Positions 38,249 through 45,905 of a stretch of 48,645 nucleotides of DNA are shown here, piece by piece; the stretch's first letter is position 1; every line of letters starts with the position of its first letter. Made by a program: the position numbers and the translations under genes. Below the pieces are notes generated by a model that did not search any database, was not told where the DNA came from, and saw only the letters and a list, made by a program, of their open reading frames with translations. Source of the DNA: a virus; IMG/VR virus record IMGVR_UViG_3300046723_000152, positions 1-48,645 of that record. One strand, 5' to 3'.

Positions 38249-39361
38249 CTACCCCCGTTGCGTTGATAAGATTTGCTTCACCGTCTCTATCACCTGCTCT
38301 ACAGAGATGTCGCTGATGCAGGCCGCGCCGTTCTTGTCGCGGTTCGGCACGCACGTCGTTCCATCGTCGTGGAGACGGTGGCACGGCCAGCACGGCACTC
38401 GCCCCTGATCGGCGTGCAGCGTGGTGGTGTTCTTCCAGTATTTCGTGATGTTGTCTTCGCTCGCGTGCGAGAGCAGCATCACCTTCGGCATGTCGCGCCT
38501 GGCGACGGCCCACATCGGACCCGTATCGGGGCCAACCACGATGTCGCACGCCTGCGCCTGCACGCACACCCTGCGTATTCCCCAGTTCGGATTGGCTGGA
38601 TCGGCCGAGAGAGCTAGATGCAGCCCCTTCGAAGAGCCGAGATTCTTCTCGACCTCTCCCTGGATAAGACGCGCGTGCTCGAGGTCCTTACCCGGCGCGC
38701 CCATCATAATGACGGGGATGCCAGTTTCCTTGAGCAGCTTGGTGATGATTATGTCGGCCTGCGGATGGACTTTGTCGAGCCTGGTGCCAGTGATAACCCA
38801 CCCGATCACCGGCCCATCCCCTGCGACCTGTCGCTTCGTCTCCTGCGCCTTGGCAACTTCCTCATCGGTGGGAAAGAAGTTTGGATCTATCTCCTCGTAT
38901 GGAACCTCGCAGATGTCGTGCACGATCTCAAGGTAGCTCTTGGCCGACATCTTTCGCCGCATCGAAGCAGGCCACCAGAACGGAGACTGCACTTTGATGA
39001 AGGCGCCAATCGTCTCGCACGAGTGCGAGAGGTTGGCGAAGAATGCGTACTCCTTGGCGCGACTCTGGAACCAGGCCTGCCACGAATGGCCGTCGCCCCA
39101 GTTCGGGTCTCCTGGATCCCGCACACCGAGCTTATTGATGAACGGGTTGTTCTCGAAGACGACGTGCGCAGGCTTGGAGGTCATCACCTCCACATTGCCG
39201 AACCTGCGCTTCAGGCCGGGCAGCACCGACGAAGCGATGATGTTGTCGCCGACTCCGCCCATGCGGCAGATCATCGCCCACCGCGCGACGTCGGACTTCG
39301 CGGCAATCTCAGGCTCTCTGATCTGCTGCGCGAAGTCGGCGGAGACAACATTTACGCTCAA
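38249..39361 (-). CDS. Glycosyltransferase family 9-like protein, 370 aa
   Basis: The start is probably TTG 39361, which overlaps the FkbM-like gene's stop. The product has MGGVGDNIIASSVLPGLKRR (GDxxxA loop of GT9), VIGWVITGTRLDKVHPQAD, VIMMGAPGKDLEHARLIQGE and the C-terminal ACDIVVGPDTGPMWAVA donor-binding motif of ADP-heptose-type transferases. A late cysteine group (VPCWPCHRLHDDGTTC) follows. With the FkbM-like gene it forms a second sugar-modifying pair, inside the fibre block. It ends in TAG. Confidence 0.8.
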   Translation of the reverse strand: MSVNVVSADFAQQIREPEIAAKSDVARWAMICRMGGVGDNIIASSVLPGLKRRFGNVEVMTSKPAHVVFENNPFINKLGVRDPGDPNWGDGHSWQAWFQSRAKEYAFFANLSHSCETIGAFIKVQSPFWWPASMRRKMSAKSYLEIVHDICEVPYEEIDPNFFPTDEEVAKAQETKRQVAGDGPVIGWVITGTRLDKVHPQADIIITKLLKETGIPVIMMGAPGKDLEHARLIQGEVEKNLGSSKGLHLALSADPANPNWGIRRVCVQAQACDIVVGPDTGPMWAVARRDMPKVMLLSHASEDNITKYWKNTTTLHADQGRVPCWPCHRLHDDGTTCVPNRDKNGAACISDISVEQVIETVKQILSTQRG

Positions 39362-40209
39362 TGCAGCGTCTCCGAGAGAAGCTCGACCCTTGGAAGATCG
39401 CACGGCATCTTCTTCTCCTCCGGCAGGCACAGCATGTTGATGCTCACCGTGCTGCCGTAATCATTGATCTCGTTCTTGTTAAAGTTCTGCGGGTTGAAAA
39501 GCGCAGGTAGGTGCCAATATATCGCGTACCCCATGAGGCGAAGCTGCGCAATCAGCGCCGCCTTCTTCTCCTCGCGGTCATTCTCCACATAGAGCACCGG
39601 GCGCAGCCTCTTGATCGTCTGCGCCGCGCCCTTCAGAACGTCGCCCTCCATCCCCTCTACGTCGATCTTGATCAAGTCGCAGCGCACGAAGTTGCAGCCA
39701 TCGAGTGTCTGCACCTGCACCGGTTCTCCGACATCCTTCGCGAGAGAGACGGCGCCGAAATTGCCGGGCGCAGCGTAGTCGATGGGCGGCACATAGGCGA
39801 TTCCAGCCTCCGCTCCGAGCGCCATCCTCTCGGCAATGACATTCCAGATTCCATTGATGGCCAGGTTGCCGCACAGCATCTGGTGGATGATCCGCTGCGG
39901 CTCGAACGCGAAGACGCGACCGGCATTCGTGACGCACTGCGCGAGCGCGAGCGTGTGGCAGCCGATGTTGGCGCCGACCTCGACGACAATGTCCCCGGGC
40001 TTCACATACCCCTGCAGAACCCTGGACTCGTCCTCGGCATACTCACCGTAGCGCTCCAGCGCCCCGCCGAGGTAGAAGTCATGCGGAAAGAATGCCATCA
40101 GTCCGTAGCGGCACTTTCGAATGTGGATCTCGGCGCGAGGCTGTTGTTGTTTCTCTTGCGATGCCGCGCCATCTGCTTTCAGCGAGGCGCTGATTTGAAA
40201 CTCTGACAC
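39358..40209 (-). CDS. FkbM-family methyltransferase
   Basis: The 283-residue product starts at GTG 40209 behind AGGAGA. GDIVVEVGANIGCHTLALA (SAM loop), GRVFAFEPQ and DLIKIDVEGMEGDVLKGA are the diagnostic FkbM motifs. These enzymes usually O-methylate sugars, often on polysaccharides or glycoconjugates. With the downstream GT9-like gene it forms a pair that could decorate fibres or host surface sugars. Confidence 0.85.
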   Translation of the reverse strand: MSEFQISASLKADGAASQEKQQQPRAEIHIRKCRYGLMAFFPHDFYLGGALERYGEYAEDESRVLQGYVKPGDIVVEVGANIGCHTLALAQCVTNAGRVFAFEPQRIIHQMLCGNLAINGIWNVIAERMALGAEAGIAYVPPIDYAAPGNFGAVSLAKDVGEPVQVQTLDGCNFVRCDLIKIDVEGMEGDVLKGAAQTIKRLRPVLYVENDREEKKAALIAQLRLMGYAIYWHLPALFNPQNFNKNEINDYGSTVSINMLCLPEEKKMPCDLPRVELLSETLH

Positions 40210-40229
40210 TTTGGTTCTCCTATTTTTGG

Positions 40230-40481
40230 CTACGCTCGGCTCCAGATGCCGTCCTGCAACGTTCCGCGCCATTCGTCATCGCCTTCGCCTAGCACCAGAG
40301 GCTGCGAGACAGTTATGCTGCCGTCCGCGTTCTCCTTCACCCGGTCTGCAGGCAAGGCATCGACCACGTGATGAGGCATGCCAGGCGGCTTGCCCATCCA
40401 TATTCCATCGACTAGGCCGTAATCGCCCGGCATGAACTTGCTTTCCCCATTGTTGCGCCTTCCCTTTATGTTCACAGGCAT
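40230..40481 (-). CDS. Hypothetical protein, 83 aa
   Basis: The start is taken as ATG 40481, 12 bases after GGAGGAGG, rather than the GTG that abuts that site. The product is small and charged (NIKGRRNNGESKFMPGDYG..., ending WSRA) and the gene ends in TAG. It lies between the Tat-signal gene and the FkbM-like gene. No family recognised. Confidence 0.5.
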   Translation of the reverse strand: MPVNIKGRRNNGESKFMPGDYGLVDGIWMGKPPGMPHHVVDALPADRVKENADGSITVSQPLVLGEGDDEWRGTLQDGIWSRA

Positions 40482-40482
40482 G

Positions 40483-40872
40483 TTAGATAACACCTCCTCC
40501 GTCGTCTGCCACCAGCGAGAGCCCGGTGATGAAGCCGCTCACGTCGCCAACGCCGTCGTAGACGAAGGCCCGGCCGTTAAAGGTGATGCCCGGCGGCAGC
40601 GGCGGACCGACCAGCACGATATTGACCGCACCGGTAACGTACTGGGTGATGTCAACGGTCTTGGGCTGCCCGTGGAAGAAGCGCAGCAGGTCCGGCGGGA
40701 AAGGTTTGATCCACACTGGGCCCCCAGCGGCATGCACCGAGAGATTGCTCGGCGCAACGAGCTGCGCGGCGGCCGCGACTGGCAGCAGACCGAGCGCCGC
40801 GCTCGCGCGAAGGAACGCGCGGCGATTCAGAAACCGAGCAGCTCGAGCAGCCAATCGATGAATCTCTGCCAC
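40483..40872 (-). CDS. Exported protein with Tat-type signal
   Basis: The 129-residue product starts at GTG 40872. NRRAFLRASAALGL has the twin-arginine RRxFLR pattern followed by a hydrophobic stretch and AAAAQ, a convincing Tat signal, which is very unusual for a gene in a virion block. The mature part is beta-rich, with a GPPLPPGITFNGRAFVYDG Ig-like segment. The neighbouring 40886 gene product is Sec-exported and shares GPPLP, so the two may be related by duplication and may coat the envelope or the virion. Confidence 0.6.
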   Translation of the reverse strand: MAEIHRLAARAARFLNRRAFLRASAALGLLPVAAAAQLVAPSNLSVHAAGGPVWIKPFPPDLLRFFHGQPKTVDITQYVTGAVNIVLVGPPLPPGITFNGRAFVYDGVGDVSGFITGLSLVADDGGGVI

Positions 40873-40885
40873 AACGACCGCTTCG

Positions 40886-41329
40886 CTACTGGACCTTGAG
40901 GTTGGTCGGGCTGCTCAGGTCCAAGATAAAAGCCGCCGAGGCGCTCACCGCAGCGCATCCCGATCCGACAGCTGTTCCGGTACAGGCGCGCACGACGATG
41001 AGCGTGCTCTGCCCGGCTGCGTTCGGCACGAGCGCCGCCGGAAGCGGAGGACCGACCTTGTAGAGATTCAGGCTCGGCTGGGTCGGATCCGCGGCCTTGC
41101 TCGTGATGCTCACCGGCGCGAAACCTGTCGACGCGGAGGTGCACGCGACCGGCGTGGCACCGACCGCGACGCACATTTCGAAGTGCGAGACAAGCGTGTC
41201 CTGGTTGGCGGGGAAGTTGAACGACATCGTCCCGCCTTCGATGGTGACATGCGTCACCTGCGCTTCCGCAAGCGACGGCGCCACTGCAAGCGCCAGAATC
41301 GCGGCCGCGATCAAAGCCAGCTTCTTCAT
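40886..41329 (-). CDS. Secreted protein with Sec signal
   Basis: The 147-residue product has the classic signal MKKLALIAAAILALAVAPSLAEAQ with an AEA-Q cleavage site. The mature part is beta-rich, has four Cys that could form disulphides (for example CVAVGATPVACTS and the CTGTAVGSGC pair), and contains GPPLPAALVPNAAG like the adjacent Tat-signal protein. It overlaps the previous gene as ATGA and ends in TAG. Possibly an envelope or virion decoration protein. Confidence 0.65.
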   Translation of the reverse strand: MKKLALIAAAILALAVAPSLAEAQVTHVTIEGGTMSFNFPANQDTLVSHFEMCVAVGATPVACTSASTGFAPVSITSKAADPTQPSLNLYKVGPPLPAALVPNAAGQSTLIVVRACTGTAVGSGCAAVSASAAFILDLSSPTNLKVQ

Positions 41330-41511
41330 GCTGCTCTCCTTTCAAGGTTGAGTTTCTTTTCCTGCTCTTCTTGCTGAAGACGCACTCCGCATGGACCTGA
41401 GCCGCATGTGAGCCACCCGGCGTATAGGCCGCCGGTCAGTTTCCCCGTAGCGCGCTTTTGACAGAATTGGCAACGGTAGATCAGGCGACGCCCTCGGCTG
41501 CTATTCGACAT
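41326..41511 (-). CDS. Small zinc-finger-like protein, 61 aa
   Basis: CQFCQKRATGK with a later CGSGPCGVR makes a plausible four-cysteine zinc site, followed by a charged helix (LQQEEQEKKL). It lies between the portal and secreted genes. Function unknown. Confidence 0.6.
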   Translation of the reverse strand: MSNSSRGRRLIYRCQFCQKRATGKLTGGLYAGWLTCGSGPCGVRLQQEEQEKKLNLERRAA

Positions 41512-41532
41512 CCTAGAGCGCCGCTGGAGATC

Positions 41533-42945
41533 TCACTGCGCAGACGCCTGTAGCTCTTCTGTTGCATCGTGCAGGCCATAGATCACGAGCTCGTCGGAGA
41601 GAGCAGAAGCATCCTGCTCCGCAGGCTCATTCGCGGGCCCACTGCCTCCAGCTGCGCCTGAGCTGGCGGTCGTCTCGAACGGATCCGCCTTCGCATCGCG
41701 CTTCGCGAGTGCGGCCAGGCTGAAGTTCTGCTGTTGCATGTATGGCGTTTCGCCGCCGGCAGTCGGGGGCAAGTTCAGGCGTTTGCGCGATTCGTTCGGC
41801 GCCTTTATGCCGCCCTTCACCGCTTCGGCCTCGGCCGTCACCAGTGCTGTGTTGTCCATCCGCAGCAGTGCATCGAGGTCGAGCTCGGTGTGCTTGTCGC
41901 TCGGGAGCTCGAGGCCTTCATCCAGGCATGCTTCGATCGACTCGACTTGGGCCTGAATGCAGTCCGTGAAATAGACGATGCCCAGGAGCTCGACTGTGCT
42001 ACCGCGCGGGACGTCGCCTCCGAGCTTGAACATTGGCATGTGGAAGGCGCGCGCGACGTCTTCGACGGTGAATTTGAGCTGCTCGATCAGCTGCGCGTCC
42101 ATCGCCGAAAGACCCTTGGGCATCGGCTTGTATTCGAGGCCGACGCCGGTGACCAGGACGCGTCCGAGGTTGCCGTTCCCGAACTTCTCTTCGAAGTCCT
42201 TCTTCATCCTGGCGGCCGTCTCGTCGTCGATCTTGTTAGGCGACGTGAAATGGCCGCTCGGGCTGGCCATGTTTTTGATGATCGCTATGCTATTGGCCTG
42301 GATCTTGTTGCCCATCGTGGCCGATTGGCCGCAAGCGTAAATTGGCGACACGCCGACTAGCGGATGGAAGAGACACGTCATCCGATCATGGATGATTTCG
42401 CTTGCGGGGAACGCGGGCTCGTCTGAGCCAACACCGGCCAGGTCATCGCGCATCAACTGATAGAAGACGCTCCCGTCCTCCGCGATCAGCGTCTTCACGC
42501 GCTGCGAATCGAGAACGTGCAGAGCGCGCACCATGCCGCGCTGCGGTTCGCGCTCCTTCAGGACGTATGCGTTGCCATGCAGCAGCTTTTGCGTGATCCA
42601 CTGCTCTACAAACTGGAACCGCGTCTGGTAATCGTTCGGCTTCTGCAGAACCGCGACGAAGGGACCGGTCGTTATCTCGGTGTCGATGCCGTCGTCGCCC
42701 TCCGCCTTAAGGCAGATTTCGCACTTGGCGACGTCCGACGAAATGAGGGAGACGCACGAGTAGACGGCGGAAAAAGCGAGGATGTTCTTCGGCGCATCCA
42801 GCACCAGGCTCGCCTGCCAAGCGCCAGCCCATGCCTCGCGGATGATCCCGAACCAGCCGCCGCTGCCGCCGGCGGTCGAATCCACGTAAGTCAGGGCCTT
42901 GGTGCGCCGGTAAGTCTCGGCGACGACCTTGAAGATATTGATCAT
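41533..42945 (-). CDS. HK97-type portal protein
   Basis: The 470-residue protein has AFSAVYSCVSLISSDVAKC, FQFVEQWITQKLLHGNAYVLKER, VSPIYACGQSATMGNKIQANS and ENRxxSxxRVLVTG-like segments (GRVLVTGVGLEYKPM, ARAFHMPMFKLGG). These are the HK97 portal signature. It forms the dodecameric ring at the packaging vertex. Unusually it follows the capsid gene instead of lying between TerL and the protease. ATG 42945. Confidence 0.9.
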   Translation of the reverse strand: MINIFKVVAETYRRTKALTYVDSTAGGSGGWFGIIREAWAGAWQASLVLDAPKNILAFSAVYSCVSLISSDVAKCEICLKAEGDDGIDTEITTGPFVAVLQKPNDYQTRFQFVEQWITQKLLHGNAYVLKEREPQRGMVRALHVLDSQRVKTLIAEDGSVFYQLMRDDLAGVGSDEPAFPASEIIHDRMTCLFHPLVGVSPIYACGQSATMGNKIQANSIAIIKNMASPSGHFTSPNKIDDETAARMKKDFEEKFGNGNLGRVLVTGVGLEYKPMPKGLSAMDAQLIEQLKFTVEDVARAFHMPMFKLGGDVPRGSTVELLGIVYFTDCIQAQVESIEACLDEGLELPSDKHTELDLDALLRMDNTALVTAEAEAVKGGIKAPNESRKRLNLPPTAGGETPYMQQQNFSLAALAKRDAKADPFETTASSGAAGGSGPANEPAEQDASALSDELVIYGLHDATEELQASAQ

Positions 42946-43010
42946 CTGGACCAGGAGCTCCTGGAGTTACGTCTTTTCGCGGCCAGCTCCCTGAATCGGA
43001 ACAGGCCTCG

Positions 43011-43034
43011 AAAAAACCCCGGCCGGAGCCGGGG
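43011..43034 (-). terminator. Rho-independent terminator after the capsid gene
   Basis: On the minus strand CCCCGGC-TCCG-GCCGGGG is followed by TTTTTT. It separates the protease-capsid gene from the portal gene, so the capsid unit has terminators on both sides. Confidence 0.85.
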
Positions 43035-43060
43035 GAAGATTCCACCTACGGAGGAGTTCG

Positions 43061-45670
43061 TTACGAGACGTACGCCGCGTCTTTGATGTACTGCACCGCG
43101 ATGGGACGCCGCTTGACCCAGTTGACGAAGCGTGTGGCGCGAAGCGCGACCGAATTCGTCTGGAACATCGAGACGACGGTCGTAGGCGTCGGGCCACCGC
43201 TCGCCGCGGTCGACTGGTTGGTCGGGTTGTCCAGCATCTGCAGCGAAGCCTCTGCGCTCGCGTCGATCGTCACCTGGCCGTCATCGGCCAGCATGATCTC
43301 GGGCGCGTTCAAGAGGATGATCATCTGCCCCTCGCCGACTACCGGGCTGCCGATCATCTGGCAGCTTTGCGAGGTCACGACCGGCAGACCGAAGAATGTT
43401 CCGCCGTTCATGTTGATGGTGTTTCCCGGGCCCTGGAAGAGCGACTGGCCGAGCGCGTTCAGCATGAGGCTGATCGCCAGAGCCTGCGTCGGCGTCATGA
43501 TCCATACGCCTCCGCTCGGGTCGAGATTGGCCTGGATCCAGATGTTGAAAAGCGTCTGGACGTCGGTCCTCAGCGTCGCACCCGTGGTTCCGGTTGCGGC
43601 CGTCGGGTTCACGCCATTGGTGATGGACGCGGGCGAGACGTTCGCGGACGCCGCCACATCCGGGGACACGAACTGAGTATCGACGAACTGCGACACCGCT
43701 TTCGCGAGGTCGTTGCGCACCAGCAACTCAGCGCTCGGGGCGGACGATCGGATCAGCTCCGCATCGAGAACGACGATTCCTGCCGCCTTTGCGATGCCCA
43801 GCGTGACGGCGTTCGTCGCCATCTTCGAGACGGCCGCCGGGAAGCCTTGCCCGACCCACCCTGCCGATGTGCCCGAGGTCGCGCCTGCGACGCGAACGTT
43901 GAAAGGTACGTTCGTGAGCCCGGGGATCCGGCCGATGATTGTCATCGGGCGCAGGAAATTGATGAAGTCGTTCACCAGGTTCTGGTTGTAGACGAGCTCC
44001 GACGCCCAGCTCGCGGTCGTTGTGTCGCCTGCGGCTACCGCGGCCAGGAGCACCTGCGCGACTTCGGGTGTCTGATCCTGCCATTGCTTGTTGTTCTGCG
44101 CGATCGCGAGGGCGCCCGTAAGGCTTCCCTTCGCCATCGCGAGCGCGCGCACATATCGCGTGAAGGGGATCGCCTTGTCGACGCGCGAATTCACAGTGAT
44201 GTAGCTCTGATGCTCCCTGGCCGGAGCCCCGCGTTGCGAGGACGATTTCGCCGGATCCGCGCCGGCAGAGCCGTCCGCGCCCGCAGCTTTCGCGTTGACA
44301 GCTGTCGCACTGACCGCCATGCGTTTCTCGTGATCACGCTGGCGCTGCAGATGTCCGTCGATGGTGTCGACGTCGGTGGCCAGGCCGTCGTATTCCTGCT
44401 GCTCGGCCTCGGTGAGGGTTCTCCCCTCCTGATTCGAGAGCTCCATGAGCGCGTCCATCCGCGCCATGTGTGCCGCTCGTTTCGCCTCGTAGGAGGCGAT
44501 CTGCTCTTTCATGCTGGGTTTCACGGTGCTTCCTTTCAGTAAAACAGTGCCGCGTGGACCCGAAGCGCCGGGAGAGGAGCTCATCCGCACCGCGAAGGAC
44601 CGCCTCTCGCCTGACGCGGCGAGCGATCCCTGGTTGGCCGGATGATCGAAATGCGAGACGTTCTTGAAAGAATTCTTCGGCTTGTCTTTCTTCTTTGGCG
44701 GGTTCATGGCGATATCGGCGAACCCCTTGTCGACCGCGTCCTGCGGCGCGAGCCAGGTCTCCGCTTCCATCATCGTCATCACGTCCGCCACTTTTTGACC
44801 GGAGCGCCGCGCGTAGACCTCGGCGATCGCCGTGTCGATCTGATCGAGCAGGCTCGCGACTTGCTGCATGTCTTTCTTGTTCCCGACCACCATTCCCCAG
44901 GCGGAATGGATCATCAGGAACGCGGCCTCGCCCATCTCGATCCGGTCGCCGGCCATCGCGATGACGGAGGCCGCGGAGGCGGCAAGGCCGAGCACATGCA
45001 CGGTGACCTTCCCCGGGTACTCCCGAAGCAGGTTGTAAATCGCTACGCCCTCGAACGCGTCGCCGCCCGGTGAGTTGAGGACCACGCGCACGGGCGCACC
45101 CTCCATGCGCTTGAGTGCGTCCTTCACCATCGGCGCAGAAACCATGCCCATCCAGTCCGGGCCGATCTCATCGAGGATCGAGATCTCGCCTTCGTCGGCC
45201 GCCGGCGCGCTCTTCGCTGCGAGCTGCGGATCCCAGCGCTCGAGCGCCGATTGCGGAGTACGGAGCCTCAGGGCCTCGGACTTCTCGAGGTGGATGGACG
45301 GGAGCTTTGTCCTCAGGGATGCGCGCTGGCTCGCGCCGTCTTTCCCGTCGATCAGCTCCAGCAGCGTCGACGCAGCGGATTCGATCGCTGAATCTCCCTG
45401 AGCCGCGGCGCGCGATTTCGCGGCGATCACGCCGGCGCGATAGACCTCGCCGTCCTTGCCGAACGGATATCCGAAATGCGCCTTCGTGTCGCTCGGCTGG
45501 TCTGTGTGGACCGCGAGGTGATACTTGCCGAAGCTCTCCCAGTCGTCGCCCTTCGGCCCGAGCAGAGCATCGCCGTCGGAAGCGGAGAAACTCCACGAGC
45601 CCTTGTTCACCTTGCCCGCGGCGATCAGGTTCTTCGCGTGGGCGACGCCGGCGGCATTGACTGAGATCAT
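43061..45670 (-). CDS. Fused prohead protease and major capsid protein, 869 aa
   Basis: Residues 1-110 match an N-terminal phage domain with SWSFSASDGDALLG. Residues 160-330 are a ClpP-like serine protease: NSPGGDAFEG, GLAASAASVIAMAG with probable Ser232, and MIHSAWG with probable His255. Residues 383-450 are a coiled-coil delta domain, and 470-869 an HK97-fold capsid (for example VNDFINFLRPMTIIG). Normally these are two genes. A perfect internal ribosome site before GTG 44524 (residue 383, see separate entry) could yield a separate 487-residue capsid. The start ATG 45670 overlaps the small ORF by ATGA. It ends in TAA, with a terminator 27 bases later. Confidence 0.9.
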   Translation of the reverse strand: MISVNAAGVAHAKNLIAAGKVNKGSWSFSASDGDALLGPKGDDWESFGKYHLAVHTDQPSDTKAHFGYPFGKDGEVYRAGVIAAKSRAAAQGDSAIESAASTLLELIDGKDGASQRASLRTKLPSIHLEKSEALRLRTPQSALERWDPQLAAKSAPAADEGEISILDEIGPDWMGMVSAPMVKDALKRMEGAPVRVVLNSPGGDAFEGVAIYNLLREYPGKVTVHVLGLAASAASVIAMAGDRIEMGEAAFLMIHSAWGMVVGNKKDMQQVASLLDQIDTAIAEVYARRSGQKVADVMTMMEAETWLAPQDAVDKGFADIAMNPPKKKDKPKNSFKNVSHFDHPANQGSLAASGERRSFAVRMSSSPGASGPRGTVLLKGSTVKPSMKEQIASYEAKRAAHMARMDALMELSNQEGRTLTEAEQQEYDGLATDVDTIDGHLQRQRDHEKRMAVSATAVNAKAAGADGSAGADPAKSSSQRGAPAREHQSYITVNSRVDKAIPFTRYVRALAMAKGSLTGALAIAQNNKQWQDQTPEVAQVLLAAVAAGDTTTASWASELVYNQNLVNDFINFLRPMTIIGRIPGLTNVPFNVRVAGATSGTSAGWVGQGFPAAVSKMATNAVTLGIAKAAGIVVLDAELIRSSAPSAELLVRNDLAKAVSQFVDTQFVSPDVAASANVSPASITNGVNPTAATGTTGATLRTDVQTLFNIWIQANLDPSGGVWIMTPTQALAISLMLNALGQSLFQGPGNTINMNGGTFFGLPVVTSQSCQMIGSPVVGEGQMIILLNAPEIMLADDGQVTIDASAEASLQMLDNPTNQSTAASGGPTPTTVVSMFQTNSVALRATRFVNWVKRRPIAVQYIKDAAYVS
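44510..44539 (-). promoter_or_regulatory. Internal ribosome site and GTG for a separate capsid protein
   Basis: On the minus strand CTGAAAGGAAG precedes GTG (44524) by four bases; the codons GTG AAA CCC AGC ATG AAA begin the coiled-coil delta domain in frame. It lies exactly at the protease/capsid junction, so it may boost capsid over protease or be a relic of two separate genes. Confidence 0.6.
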
Positions 45671-45843
45671 GGTTGTGCTCCGTGCTGGGGATCTGGCTTG
45701 ACGTCATGGCGCTCTATGTGGAAGCGCTGGACGACAAATCGCTGCGTTTGCTGGCCGATGAGCGCGAACCGGACCCAGACGCTGATCGGCTTGGGCTCGA
45801 GGAAGCCCATGACGTCGTTCGCGCGCGCCTTCTGGATCGTCAT
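45667..45843 (-). CDS. Small head-region protein, 58 aa
   Basis: ATG 45843 begins MTIQKARANDVMGF, and the frame runs to a TGA that overlaps the protease-capsid ATG as ATGA. The product is basic and ends in DVKPDPQHGAQP. The coupling to the capsid gene supports it. Function unknown; possibly a small head or scaffold helper. Confidence 0.6.
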   Translation of the reverse strand: MTIQKARANDVMGFLEPKPISVWVRFALIGQQTQRFVVQRFHIERHDVKPDPQHGAQP

Positions 45844-45853
45844 GAGTGCTCCG

Positions 45854-45885
45854 GAAAAAGAAAAAGGCCGCGCGATGGCGGCCTT
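45854..45885 (-). terminator. Rho-independent terminator after TerL
   Basis: On the minus strand AAGGCCGC-CATCGC-GCGGCCTT is followed by TTTCTTTTT, between the TerL stop and the start of the small head ORF. Stem and T run closely match the terminator at 25601-25629. Confidence 0.85.
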
Positions 45886-45896
45886 CGTTTAAACGA
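45885..45896. repeat. Palindrome TCGTTTAAACGA, copy 2
   Basis: The same perfect 12-base palindrome as at 25631-25642, again between a stop codon and a terminator stem. The two copies with their terminators form a repeated regulatory module before the capsid and tail-tube units. Confidence 0.7.
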
Positions 45897-45905
45897 GCTT
45901 CGACT

